A program made the translations under genes and the position numbers. This document shows positions 27,794-36,217 of a DNA stretch of 64,000 nucleotides, piece after piece. Source of the stretch: Litorivita pollutaquae (lineage in GTDB: Bacteria > Pseudomonadota > Alphaproteobacteria > Rhodobacterales > Rhodobacteraceae); the NCBI RefSeq assembly GCF_003205515.1, contig NZ_KZ826482.1, forward strand, positions 496,001 through 560,000, given 5' to 3'. Each line of letters begins with the position of its first letter. The first letter of the stretch is position 1. The notes below the pieces were generated by a model. The model was not told the DNA's origin, ran no database searches, and saw only the letters and a list, made by a program, of their open reading frames with translations.

Positions 27794-28273
27794 TCACGCG
27801 GCTTTGAACACAAGACTGACGCCGTTCAGGCAATGGCGCTTGCCCGTGGGTTCAGGGCCGTCATCGAAGATATGGCCGAAATGGCTGCCGCAGCGGCGGC
27901 AATGGCATTCGGTGCGCACCGAGAAAAGCTTCCGGTCATCTTTTGTGCGGATCGCATCGGGCATGGATTGATAAAAACTCGGCCAGCCTGTGCCGCTGTC
28001 GTATTTTGCTTCGGAAGAATAGACCGGCAAATCGCATCCACGGCAATGATACATGCCATCGGCATAATTTTTGTCCAACGGAGAGGTCCCGGCACGCTCT
28101 GTCGCCTCTTCGCGCATCACCGCATATTGCAGATCATTGAGCATCGCCTTCCATTCCGCCGTGGTGCGGGTGACCTCAAATGTGTCTTTGGCCATGGAGC
28201 GGTGCGGCATTAAACCGCCAAGCCCCAGGGTGCCCATGGCAGTGGCGGCAACAAGAAAAGAACGGCGTTCCAT
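27794..28273 (-). CDS. msrB: Tat-exported peptide-methionine (R)-S-oxide reductase
   Basis: Repairs methionine-R-sulfoxide in oxidised proteins. 159 residues. The N-terminus is a twin-arginine signal (MERRSFLVAATAMG), so this copy acts in the periplasm. The MsrB zinc site is formed by CRGC and CRRC, the GTGWPSFYQ motif is present, and the catalytic Cys lies in RHCLNGVSL. I start at the ATG at 28273 because GGAAGGA lies 5-6 nt upstream. A TTG start five codons earlier would also be in frame. The electron donor for a periplasmic MsrB is not encoded nearby. Confidence 0.93.
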   Translation of the reverse strand: MERRSFLVAATAMGTLGLGGLMPHRSMAKDTFEVTRTTAEWKAMLNDLQYAVMREEATERAGTSPLDKNYADGMYHCRGCDLPVYSSEAKYDSGTGWPSFYQSMPDAIRTKDDRKLFSVRTECHCRRCGSHFGHIFDDGPEPTGKRHCLNGVSLVFKAA

Positions 28274-28353
28274 CGGGTATCCTTCCAAAATCGGATATGA
28301 ATTCTATGTGGCAAAGGGGCGAGCCCTCAGGAGATGTGACCCGTCCCCTTGCC

Positions 28354-28369
28354 CCGTGGCAAGCCACGG
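28354..28369. other. Small hairpin between the fasciclin and msrB genes
   Basis: CCGTGG/CCACGG with a 4-nt loop. The T run is on the plus strand, whereas both flanking genes are on the minus strand, so its role as a terminator is doubtful. Confidence 0.3.
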
Positions 28370-28465
28370 TTTTGCACAGCTGCGTGAGAAATATGTCAAA
28401 CGCCGTGCAACATCGGACGGTATGGGGCGACGACACTCACTGCGCCGCCCCGATCCGGTTCGCCC

Positions 28466-29032
28466 TTACATTTTGGGCAAAAGCACCGTGTCGATGACGT
28501 GGATCACACCGTTCGACTGTTTGACATCGGCGATGGTGACGGTGGCTTTACGGCCGCGCTCATCTTCAAGAACGATGTTGTCGCCGTCCATATAGGCCTG
28601 CAAGGTGCAGCCGCCAACGGTGGGCACCGCATGTTTGCCATCGTCATCCGCGATCATTTTGCCGATCGCATCGGACATCGCATTGGCGGCAACCACGTGG
28701 CAGGTCAGAACTTTTTGCAGCGCGGCTTTGTTTTCCGGCTTCAAGAGGGTTTCAACGGTGCCTGCTTGCAGCATGGCGAATGCATCGTTGGTCGGCGCGA
28801 AAACCGTGAAGGGGCCTTCGCCCATCAACGTATCGACAAGGCCCGCCGCTTTAACCGCAGCCACCAAGGTCGTGTGATCCGCAGAATTCACGGCGTTTTC
28901 AACGATGTTTTTGTCTGCGAACATTTCTGCGCCGCCCACCATCGGGTTTTTCATCGAGTGGCCATCGGCAAATGCGGCGGTGCCAGCGATCAAAAGAGCA
29001 GCAGTGGCGGCGAATGTTTTCTTAAAGGTCAT
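28466..29032 (-). CDS. Secreted fasciclin-domain protein
   Basis: 188 residues: a Sec signal peptide (ending TAAFA, about residue 22) and one fasciclin (FAS1) domain. The H1 box is GPFTVFAPTNDAFAML, and the H2-like end is NGVIHVIDTVLLP. The domain mediates adhesion or protein contact. Two cysteines, in LTCHVV and VGGCTLQ, sit where many homologues have Tyr and other residues, and could form a disulfide in the periplasm. The next genes upstream on the strand are an anti-sigma/sigma pair, and the Tat-exported msrB follows. A TATAAT-containing promoter with an overlapping palindrome precedes it. Confidence 0.92.
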   Translation of the reverse strand: MTFKKTFAATAALLIAGTAAFADGHSMKNPMVGGAEMFADKNIVENAVNSADHTTLVAAVKAAGLVDTLMGEGPFTVFAPTNDAFAMLQAGTVETLLKPENKAALQKVLTCHVVAANAMSDAIGKMIADDDGKHAVPTVGGCTLQAYMDGDNIVLEDERGRKATVTIADVKQSNGVIHVIDTVLLPKM

Positions 29033-29170
29033 ATCAGTGGTCCTTGTTGGGTCAGGTTATGTCCGCAGCCCTTTTGGCCTGGATCACAAACAAATACGGA
29101 GCCACCTCGATCTTAGTTTCAAAACAGTCATCACGAACGGCACACGCCTGCTCACGGCAGCGTCATAATT

Positions 29171-29188
29171 TTTATAAGTGATTATAAA
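29171..29188. promoter_or_regulatory. Palindrome overlapping the fasciclin promoter
   Basis: TTTATAA-N4-TTATAAA, a perfect 18-bp dyad covering the -10 hexamer of the fasciclin gene. It is placed as a repressor site would be. The regulator is unknown. Confidence 0.45.
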
Positions 29189-29209
29189 ACATGAAAAAAA
29201 CCACGCCAA
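29181..29209 (-). promoter_or_regulatory. Vegetative-type promoter of the fasciclin gene
   Basis: On the minus strand TTGGCG and a perfect TATAAT are separated by 17 bp, giving a leader of roughly 140 nt. Confidence 0.6.
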
Positions 29210-29242
29210 AGCGGGTGCATTTTTTTTGAAACTTATTTTGAA

Positions 29243-29959
29243 TTAGAGCGCGGTGACCGGCCCTGTGGCCAAAACGGCGCCGGTGGGCGCGCCGGTGGGC
29301 GATCCGCCCAATGGCTCGTCTGAGATCGCCAGAACTGCGCCGGCCATCTGTCCGCGCAGGGCGTCAGGCACATGGACAACCGTGGCGCCGGACACCTCCA
29401 AAAGGCCAAGCGATTGCGGGGCGGAATTGCCTGCAATCACCCACAATTCACGCGCCCGCGCGGTCGGCATTTCGCCCGCCACCGCGTTGAGCCGCATCTC
29501 GCCCGTGCGGCTGTCAAAAAGCGCCGCCACCACAAGGCTGGCATCCTCGGCAGCAATTTGCGCGGCCAGATCGGCACGCATCACCGGTGCTTGGCTGCGG
29601 GGCGGCACATCGGGTTGCAACAGCCCCCCATTGATCACCACAAAGGCAAGGCCGGCGGCGGCCATCGCCCCGAACACCGCCTGTCCGATCCCCAGCTTGC
29701 GCCAAAAGGGAACAGATTTGGCCTCATTCCCAAAAAGCGTTTGCTCGATATTGAGCCATGTCGTCCCCGGGGGCGGAACATCTTCGCCATCTGCCATCGG
29801 CACCACCGCTTCGGCCCATTCAGCGACCAAATCGCGCAACGCCGGATCGGTCAGCAACCGCGCCTCGAACGCCTCCACCTCGGCCTCGTCCAAAAGGCCA
29901 AGCACATACTCCCCCGCCAAGGCGCGGTCGTCGTCAGAAAGAGGCGTTTGGGCGCTCAT
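29243..29959 (-). CDS. Anti-sigma factor, RskA-like
   Basis: 238 residues. The N-terminal ~75 residues form the anti-sigma domain (LAGEYVLGLLDEAEVEAFEARL, lacking a zinc HxxxCxxC). One membrane helix lies around residues 95-115 (AVFGAMAAAGLAFVVINGG). The C-terminal ~120 residues are the periplasmic RskA domain, with ELWVIAGNSAPQSLGLL and the Gly/Thr-rich end. Such proteins hold an ECF sigma factor at the membrane and release it after proteolysis. The ATG at 29959 overlaps the sigma gene stop (ATGA), indicating translational coupling. A GTG four codons earlier is less likely. Confidence 0.92.
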   Translation of the reverse strand: MSAQTPLSDDDRALAGEYVLGLLDEAEVEAFEARLLTDPALRDLVAEWAEAVVPMADGEDVPPPGTTWLNIEQTLFGNEAKSVPFWRKLGIGQAVFGAMAAAGLAFVVINGGLLQPDVPPRSQAPVMRADLAAQIAAEDASLVVAALFDSRTGEMRLNAVAGEMPTARARELWVIAGNSAPQSLGLLEVSGATVVHVPDALRGQMAGAVLAISDEPLGGSPTGAPTGAVLATGPVTAL

Positions 29960-30531
29960 CGGCTGAGGCACTCCTTAAGTTTCAAAAGACTGCGGCGCAG
30001 CCATGTTCGCATTGTATTGAGCGGCACATTGAAATGCGCCGCCAGATCAGCATAGGTTTCACCACTCAAATAAGCGCGCTGCACCGCTTCCGAGCGATCC
30101 GGCTCCAGCTCACCAAGACATCCGGTGATCCGCCGCGCGTCGCCCTGCGCGATCATCTGCGCTTCGGCACCGGGGGCATCATCGGCCATACGGTCCAAAA
30201 CAGAGCCCCCATCGCCATCGGTGCCGCCCCCCGCTTCGCCGCGGATGATCATCGCGCGGCGTTTGCGCAGGCGATCAATCGCATGGTTACGGGCAATCGT
30301 GATAAGCCATGTCATCGGGCTATATCCGCCCGCCGCATAGCGATCCGCATTGCGCCAGATTTTGATATAAATCTCCTGCACGGCTTCTTCGGCTTCCGCC
30401 CGTTCGATCAAGACACGTAGACAGACGCCAAAAAGTTTCGCCGAGGTCGCACGATACAGCGCCGCAAAGGCCTCGCGGTCGCCCATGGCCACCCGTGCCA
30501 ACATGTCTTCGATATCCGCCCGCGTTGTCAT
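29956..30531 (-). CDS. ECF-type RNA polymerase sigma factor (SigK-like)
   Basis: 191 residues with sigma region 2 (AFAALYRATSAKLFGVCLRVL to YIKIWRNADRY and MTWLITIARNHAIDRLRKRR) and region 4 (RSEAVQRAYLSGETYADLAAHFNVPLNTMRTWLRRSLLKL, the helix-turn-helix). It directs RNA polymerase to stress promoters. The downstream RskA-like gene overlaps it by 4 nt, marking a cognate sigma/anti-sigma pair. The pairing with a fasciclin gene recalls mycobacterial SigK/RskA, which controls fasciclin-domain antigens. No clear autoregulatory promoter is seen upstream, and the ribosome site is weak. Confidence 0.93.
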   Translation of the reverse strand: MTTRADIEDMLARVAMGDREAFAALYRATSAKLFGVCLRVLIERAEAEEAVQEIYIKIWRNADRYAAGGYSPMTWLITIARNHAIDRLRKRRAMIIRGEAGGGTDGDGGSVLDRMADDAPGAEAQMIAQGDARRITGCLGELEPDRSEAVQRAYLSGETYADLAAHFNVPLNTMRTWLRRSLLKLKECLSR

Positions 30532-30800
30532 CGGTGCAGGTAATCACGCCCCGCCCCCCTTGGCCAGAGCCGATCAGCGCATGTCCCGATGGCCACCGAT
30601 GTGCCCCGCAGAGGCCCCACAGACAAAGCACCGCGCCGGTAACGCCGCGCCCTTGCACCATCGTGCGACCATATCATGCGCATTCCGGCCAGCGGCTCTT
30701 GCTCTTGGCGGCAAATTATTGCACCAACGAAGCCAACCCGCAGGAGAAGGTTTTACACGCCCCTGCAACGACGCATTTAAGGCATTGAAGGATCTCGCAC

Positions 30801-31784
30801 ATGGCGGACGGCACAATCGACATCAACGCAAAACCGACCGAAGAGATTTCCGTGCGCGATGTCTTTGGCCTTGATACGGATATGGTTGTCAAAGGCTTCG
30901 CTGAACGCACCGAGCGCGTGCCCGACATCGACCCGACCTATAAATTCGACCCCGACACCACAATGGCGATTCTCGCAGGGTTTTCCCATAACCGCCGCGT
31001 GATGATCCAAGGGTACCACGGCACCGGCAAATCCACCCATATCGAACAGGTTGCCGCCCGCCTCAATTGGCCCTGTGTGCGCGTCAACCTCGACAGCCAC
31101 ATCAGCCGCATCGACTTGATCGGTAAGGATGCGATCAAATTGAAAGACGGCGTGCAGGTCACCGAATTCCAAGAAGGCATTCTGCCTTGGGCCCTGCGCA
31201 ACCCGACCGCGATCGTGTTCGATGAATATGACGCCGGCCGCGCCGATGTGATGTTCGTGATCCAACGGGTGCTTGAAGTGGACGGCAAGTTGACCTTGCT
31301 CGACCAGAACAAAGTCATCACCCCGAACCCGCATTTCCGGATTTTCGCCACCTCCAACACTGTCGGCCTTGGCGACACCACGGGGCTTTATCACGGCACC
31401 CAACAGATCAACCAAGGTCAAATGGACCGTTGGTCTTTGGTTGCGACCCTGAACTACCTGAGCCATGACGCCGAAACCGCGATCGTTCTGGCCAAGAACC
31501 CGCATTACAACACCGAAAAAGGCCGCAAGCAGATCAGCCAGATGGTCACCGTGGCCGACCTGACCCGCACGGCGTTTATGAATGGCGATCTGTCCACCGT
31601 GATGTCGCCGCGTTCGGTGATTGCATGGGCGCAAAACGCCGAGATTTTCCGCAATATCGGCTATGCCTTCCGGCTGACCTTCCTCAACAAATGCGACGAA
31701 TTGGAACGCCAAACCGTGGCGGAATTCTACCAACGCTGCTTTGACGAGGAACTGCCCGAAAGCGCCGCCTCGGTCGCCGTCTAA
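30801..31784 (+). CDS. cobS: Cobaltochelatase subunit CobS
   Basis: AAA+ ATPase of the aerobic cobaltochelatase (CobNST), which inserts cobalt into hydrogenobyrinate a,c-diamide in vitamin B12 synthesis. 327 residues. The Walker A motif is GYHGTGKS (about residues 72-79), Walker B is [10 protein letters not shown], and the sensor region includes [14 protein letters not shown]. With CobT it forms a two-tiered ring that drives CobN. A GAAGGA site precedes the ATG. cobT follows after 187 bp, and cobN is not in the window. Confidence 0.97.
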   Translation: MADGTIDINAKPTEEISVRDVFGLDTDMVVKGFAERTERVPDIDPTYKFDPDTTMAILAGFSHNRRVMIQGYHGTGKSTHIEQVAARLNWPCVRVNLDSHISRIDLIGKDAIKLKDGVQVTEFQEGILPWALRNPTAIVFDEYDAGRADVMFVIQRVLEVDGKLTLLDQNKVITPNPHFRIFATSNTVGLGDTTGLYHGTQQINQGQMDRWSLVATLNYLSHDAETAIVLAKNPHYNTEKGRKQISQMVTVADLTRTAFMNGDLSTVMSPRSVIAWAQNAEIFRNIGYAFRLTFLNKCDELERQTVAEFYQRCFDEELPESAASVAV

Positions 31785-31971
31785 ACCGACCCGAAGCCCT
31801 CCACACCCCAAAAGCGGGGGCATTCCCCCGAGATGTGATGCCAAACGCGGGCCTTGCTGCCATGGTCTGCGCAAAATATCCGCACAACTCTACGGCGCCG
31901 CCGCAAGGTTTTTACCCTGTGCGGCGCGCCAACCTCTTGCCGCAAGCGGGCAGGAATGATTTACCAATGCC

Positions 31972-33861
31972 ATGAGCAAGCCCATAGACAACCCCGCCGA
32001 TCCGTTTAAAAAAGCCCTCGCCGAGGCGACCAAGGTCATGGCCGATGACGCCGAAATGACGGTCAGCTATTCGGTCGATCCATCGGGCATGTCCGGCGAT
32101 GCGATGCGCTTGCCGCAAGTCAGCCGCCGGATGACCCGCGACGAGGTGCTCTTGGCGCGCGGCACGGCAGACGCACTGGCGATGCAACGCCGCTATCACG
32201 ATGCCGACACCCATGCCAAATATGCCCCCCCCGGCGATATGGCGCGCGACCTTTACGAGGCAATGGAAACCGCCCGCTGCGAGGCGATGGGTGCGCGCGA
32301 CATGCCCGGCACCGCATCCAATATCGACGCGAAAATCGACGCGGATGCCAAACGGCTTGGCTATGGCGAGGTCACATCGGCCCAAGATGCGCCATTGTCT
32401 GTGGCCGCCGGATATCTGGTACGCCATCTGGCAACCGGCCGCCCCCTGCCCGATGGCGCGCAAAACGTCATGGATTTGTGGCGGGGTTTCATCGAAGAAC
32501 AGGCCGCCGGCACGCTCGGCGATTTGCAAGACAAGCTTTCAAATCAATCCGACTTTGCGGTGTTCTCGCGGCGCATCATTGAACAATTGGGCTACGGGGA
32601 CCAACTGGGCGAAGACCCTGACCAGAACGACGAGGACCAAGACGACAGCGCCGAAGAAGATCAAGAAGAAGAGCAAGACCCTGACAGCGCCGGCGATCAG
32701 GACGACCAAGACGACGATGCCGAAGCCTCGCCCGAGCAGTCGCAAGAAGAACAACAAGACAGCGCCTCGGCGCAGGTGTCGATGGATGATCTGGCCGATG
32801 AGGAAATGGGCGACGAGACCGAATTGCCCGAAGGCGAGGCCCCGATAGAGCCCCCCGCGCCGCAACCGGTATCGGACGCCGACCCGAATTATCAGGTGTA
32901 CCTGTCGGACCACGATGAGGAAATCGCCGCCGAAGATTTGGCCGAACCGATCGAATTGGAACGCCTGCGCACTTATCTCGATCAACAGTTGGAACCGCTG
33001 AAAGGTGCGGTGTCGCGGTTGGCAAATAAACTGCAACGCCGGCTGCAGGCGCAACAAAACCGCTCGTGGGAATTTGACCTTGAAGAAGGGATTTTGGATG
33101 CGGGGCGTTTGGCGCGTGTGGTCGCCAACCCGACCACGCCCTTGTCGTTCAAAATCGAACACGACACCGAATTTCGCGATACCGTCGTGACCCTCTTGCT
33201 GGATAACTCCGGCTCGATGCGGGGCCGCCCGATTTCCATCGCAGCGATTTGCGCCGACATTCTGGCCCGCACGTTGGAACGTTGCAACGTCAAGGTCGAG
33301 ATCCTCGGCTTCACCACCCGCGCGTGGAAAGGTGGGCAGGCCCGCGAAAAATGGCTCGCCGATGGGCGCCCGCAACAACCGGGCCGCCTCAATGATCTGC
33401 GCCACATCATCTATAAATCCGCCGATGCGCCATGGCGCCGGACGCGGCCCAATTTGGGATTGATGATGAAAGAGGGGCTTTTGAAGGAAAACATCGACGG
33501 CGAGGCGCTTGAATGGGCGCACCGGCGCATGGCCGCACGGCCCGAGGCGCGTAAAATCTTGATGGTGATTTCGGATGGCGCGCCGGTGGACGATTCAACC
33601 TTGTCCGTGAACCCCGCGAATTATTTGGAAAAACACCTGCGCGATGTGATTGCCATGGTGGAAAAACGCAAGATGGTCGAACTTTTGGCGATCGGCATCG
33701 GACATGATGTCACACGCTATTACGACCGCGCCGTTACCATCACCGATGTGGAACAATTGGCCGGTGCGATGACCGAGCAGCTGGCCTCGCTCTTCGACAC
33801 GGACCCGCGCAAACGGGCGCGGGTTCTGGGCATGAAATCCAGAGGGCGCAAGGCCGGTTGA
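31972..33861 (+). CDS. cobT: Cobaltochelatase subunit CobT
   Basis: Chaperone-like subunit of the aerobic cobaltochelatase, 629 residues. The N-terminal half contacts CobS. A highly acidic Asp/Glu/Gln/Ser region (about residues 215-275) is typical of the family. The C-terminal third is a von Willebrand A domain whose MIDAS motif reads LLLDNSGSM (about residue 405). The gene lies 187 bp after cobS on the same strand. Its TGA stop overlaps the ATG of the aminopeptidase gene by 1 nt, so the two are co-translated. Confidence 0.97.
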   Translation: MSKPIDNPADPFKKALAEATKVMADDAEMTVSYSVDPSGMSGDAMRLPQVSRRMTRDEVLLARGTADALAMQRRYHDADTHAKYAPPGDMARDLYEAMETARCEAMGARDMPGTASNIDAKIDADAKRLGYGEVTSAQDAPLSVAAGYLVRHLATGRPLPDGAQNVMDLWRGFIEEQAAGTLGDLQDKLSNQSDFAVFSRRIIEQLGYGDQLGEDPDQNDEDQDDSAEEDQEEEQDPDSAGDQDDQDDDAEASPEQSQEEQQDSASAQVSMDDLADEEMGDETELPEGEAPIEPPAPQPVSDADPNYQVYLSDHDEEIAAEDLAEPIELERLRTYLDQQLEPLKGAVSRLANKLQRRLQAQQNRSWEFDLEEGILDAGRLARVVANPTTPLSFKIEHDTEFRDTVVTLLLDNSGSMRGRPISIAAICADILARTLERCNVKVEILGFTTRAWKGGQAREKWLADGRPQQPGRLNDLRHIIYKSADAPWRRTRPNLGLMMKEGLLKENIDGEALEWAHRRMAARPEARKILMVISDGAPVDDSTLSVNPANYLEKHLRDVIAMVEKRKMVELLAIGIGHDVTRYYDRAVTITDVEQLAGAMTEQLASLFDTDPRKRARVLGMKSRGRKAG

Positions 33862-35678
33862 TGTATCAAAGCTTCGACAGCCCCGCCCGCCCAGAGCAAG
33901 GCCCGCCACGATTGGCCGCCTTGCGCGCGGCGATGACACGCGCCGGACTGGCGGGGTTCGTGATCCCGCGCAGCGATGCGCATCAAGGCGAATATGTCGC
34001 CCCGCGTGATGACCGTTTGGCATGGCTGACCGGCTTTACCGGATCGGCCGGATTTTGCGCCGCACTGCAAAACGCCGCCGGTGTTTTCATCGACGGACGC
34101 TACCGCGAACAGGTCCGTGATCAAGTTGATTTGACGGCTTTCACCCCGGTGCATTGGCCTGAAACCGGGCTTGCCGATTGGTTGATCGCATCCTGCCCCG
34201 AAGGCGGCAACATCGGTTTTGATCCATGGCTTCATACCCGCGCCGAAATCGCCCGCGCGACAGAGGCCTTGGACGGAACCGGCATCAGCCTTGGCCCCTG
34301 TGAAAACCTTGTTGATCAAATATGGCCCGATCAACCCGGCCCGCCAATGGGAAAGATTTCGACCTATCCCGAAGCCCTCGCAGGCGAAAGCTCCTCGGAC
34401 AAGCGTGCCCGTCTTGGTGCCGAGCTGGCCGCTGCGGGTCATGCATCGGCGGTGATCACCCTGCCCGATAGCATCGCGTGGCTCTTGAACATTCGCGGCG
34501 CGGATATCCCGCGCAATCCGGTGCCGCATGCCTTTGCAATCTTGCACGCCAATGGCCACCTGACCTTGTTTTGCGCCGATGAAAAGATCACCCCCGAGGT
34601 CATCACCCATCTGGGCGCAGAGATCACAATCCGCCCGCCCCAATCGTTTTTGCCCGCCCTGCGCAGCCTCACGGCGCCGGTGCGATTGGACCGCGCCAGC
34701 GCGCCGGTTGCGGTGGAGCAGGCACTCACCGAGGCAGGCGTTGCGCATGTTTGGGGCAGCGATCCATGCGTCTTGCCCAAAGCCAGCAAGACCAGCGCCG
34801 AAATCGCCGCCACCGTTGAGGCGCATCTGCGCGATGGCGCGGCGGTGTGCGAATTCCTCGCATGGTATGACGCACAAGACCCCCAAGGCCTGACCGAAAT
34901 TGATCTGGTCAAAGCGTTGGAGCAAAAGCGGCGTGATACCCATGCCCTGCGCGACATCAGTTTCGATACCATTTGCGGCACTGGCCCGAATGGCGCGGTC
35001 ATTCATTACCGCGTCACAGAGGCAACCAACCGCCCGCTGAAACGCGGCGATCTGGTGGTTCTGGACAGCGGCGGGCAATATGAAGATGGCACCACCGACA
35101 TCACCCGCACCCTGCCCGTCGGGTCCGCCGAAGACATCGGTGCGGAGGAAAAATCCGCCTTCACCCGCGTTCTAAAAGGCATGATTGCCATAAGCCGCGC
35201 GCGGTTCCCAAAAGGCCTCAAGGGTCGGGATCTGGATGCTTTGGCGCGGGCGCCATTATGGGCAGCGGGGCAGGATTATGATCACGGCACGGGCCATGGG
35301 GTTGGCGTCTATCTTTGTGTGCATGAGGGGCCGCAACGGTTGAGCCGCGCGGGCGATGTGACGCTGCGCCCCGGTATGATCCTGTCGAACGAGCCGGGAT
35401 ATTACCGCCCCGGGGCCTTTGGCATTCGCATCGAAAACCTGATCGTGGTGCGCGAAGCCGCGCCCCTTGCGGGCGGCGATGCCCACCGCGAGATGTATGA
35501 CTTCGACACGCTGACCTTTGTGCCGATTGACCGGCGTTTGATCGCCCTTGATTTGCTCGACAAGGGCGAAATCGCGTGGATCGATGCCTATCACGCTGCG
35601 TGCCGCGATAAAATCGGGTCTCGGCTATCGGGCAAAGCTGCTCTATGGTTGGCCGGCGCGACCGAGCCGCTTGGATAA
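33861..35678 (+). CDS. Xaa-Pro aminopeptidase (M24B family)
   Basis: A 605-residue, three-domain aminopeptidase P of the long type: two creatinase-like N-terminal domains and a C-terminal pita-bread catalytic domain. Metal ligands appear as Asp in LVVLDSGGQYEDGTTDITRT, His in GTGHGVGVYLCVHEGP, Glu in LSNEPGYY and Glu in IRIENL. It removes N-terminal residues preceding proline. The ATG at 33861 overlaps the cobT stop (TGATG), although the gene has no evident part in cobalamin synthesis. Confidence 0.95.
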   Translation: MYQSFDSPARPEQGPPRLAALRAAMTRAGLAGFVIPRSDAHQGEYVAPRDDRLAWLTGFTGSAGFCAALQNAAGVFIDGRYREQVRDQVDLTAFTPVHWPETGLADWLIASCPEGGNIGFDPWLHTRAEIARATEALDGTGISLGPCENLVDQIWPDQPGPPMGKISTYPEALAGESSSDKRARLGAELAAAGHASAVITLPDSIAWLLNIRGADIPRNPVPHAFAILHANGHLTLFCADEKITPEVITHLGAEITIRPPQSFLPALRSLTAPVRLDRASAPVAVEQALTEAGVAHVWGSDPCVLPKASKTSAEIAATVEAHLRDGAAVCEFLAWYDAQDPQGLTEIDLVKALEQKRRDTHALRDISFDTICGTGPNGAVIHYRVTEATNRPLKRGDLVVLDSGGQYEDGTTDITRTLPVGSAEDIGAEEKSAFTRVLKGMIAISRARFPKGLKGRDLDALARAPLWAAGQDYDHGTGHGVGVYLCVHEGPQRLSRAGDVTLRPGMILSNEPGYYRPGAFGIRIENLIVVREAAPLAGGDAHREMYDFDTLTFVPIDRRLIALDLLDKGEIAWIDAYHAACRDKIGSRLSGKAALWLAGATEPLG

Positions 35679-35809
35679 GCCCGGAGCGCGACGCACCATC
35701 TTAATGATGATTTCACCCGCCAAGCGCAATTCTGCGCCTTTTGCGGATGGACATATGCCTGTCACATCTGGCGGGCAAGACAGATGAAACCAATTGGGGA
35801 GGACGATAA

Positions 35810-36151
35810 ATGACAAACATCACCATTCGCAAAGCCGAAGGCACTTGGACCGTACGCGCAGGCGGGGCCGTCTTGGGCGAAAGTCGCGCGGCGCTCGAAT
35901 TGACCGAAGGCGATTACCCGGCTGTAATCTACTTCCCGCGCAGCGATATCGCCATGGCATTTTTGGACCGCACCGACCACACGACCACCTGCCCGCATAA
36001 AGGCGATGCGAATTACTACTCCATCGTCACCAAAAGCCAGACCCTCGACAATGCCGCATGGAGCTATGAGGCGCCCAATGAAGAGGTTGCACGGATCAAG
36101 GACCATCTGGCGTTCTATGCCACCGATCTGGTCACCGTCGAAGGGTTTTAG
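35810..36151 (+). CDS. DUF427 domain-containing protein
   Basis: 113 residues of the DUF427 family, a small beta-barrel of unknown activity. Family positions include RVFLD-like strands (AVIYFPRSDIAMAFLDRT), the CPHKGDANYYS motif and the closing AWSYEAPNEEVARIKDHLAFY. A GGGAGGA site precedes the ATG. It stands alone between the aminopeptidase gene and the convergent CLC gene. Confidence 0.9.
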   Translation: MTNITIRKAEGTWTVRAGGAVLGESRAALELTEGDYPAVIYFPRSDIAMAFLDRTDHTTTCPHKGDANYYSIVTKSQTLDNAAWSYEAPNEEVARIKDHLAFYATDLVTVEGF

Positions 36152-36217
36152 GCAAAGCGCCCGCAACGGGTGCGCCCTGCCCGAAGGTATCCGTCGCCGG
36201 CACGGCTGACTGGCCGT

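Noticed and set aside
29057-29086. RpoE-like ECF promoter (TGATCC, 18-bp spacer, ACATAA) upstream of the fasciclin gene
   Set aside because: Only the -35 part fits a consensus I recall for another ECF group, and the same motif is not seen upstream of msrB or the sigma gene. A strong vegetative promoter is nearby.
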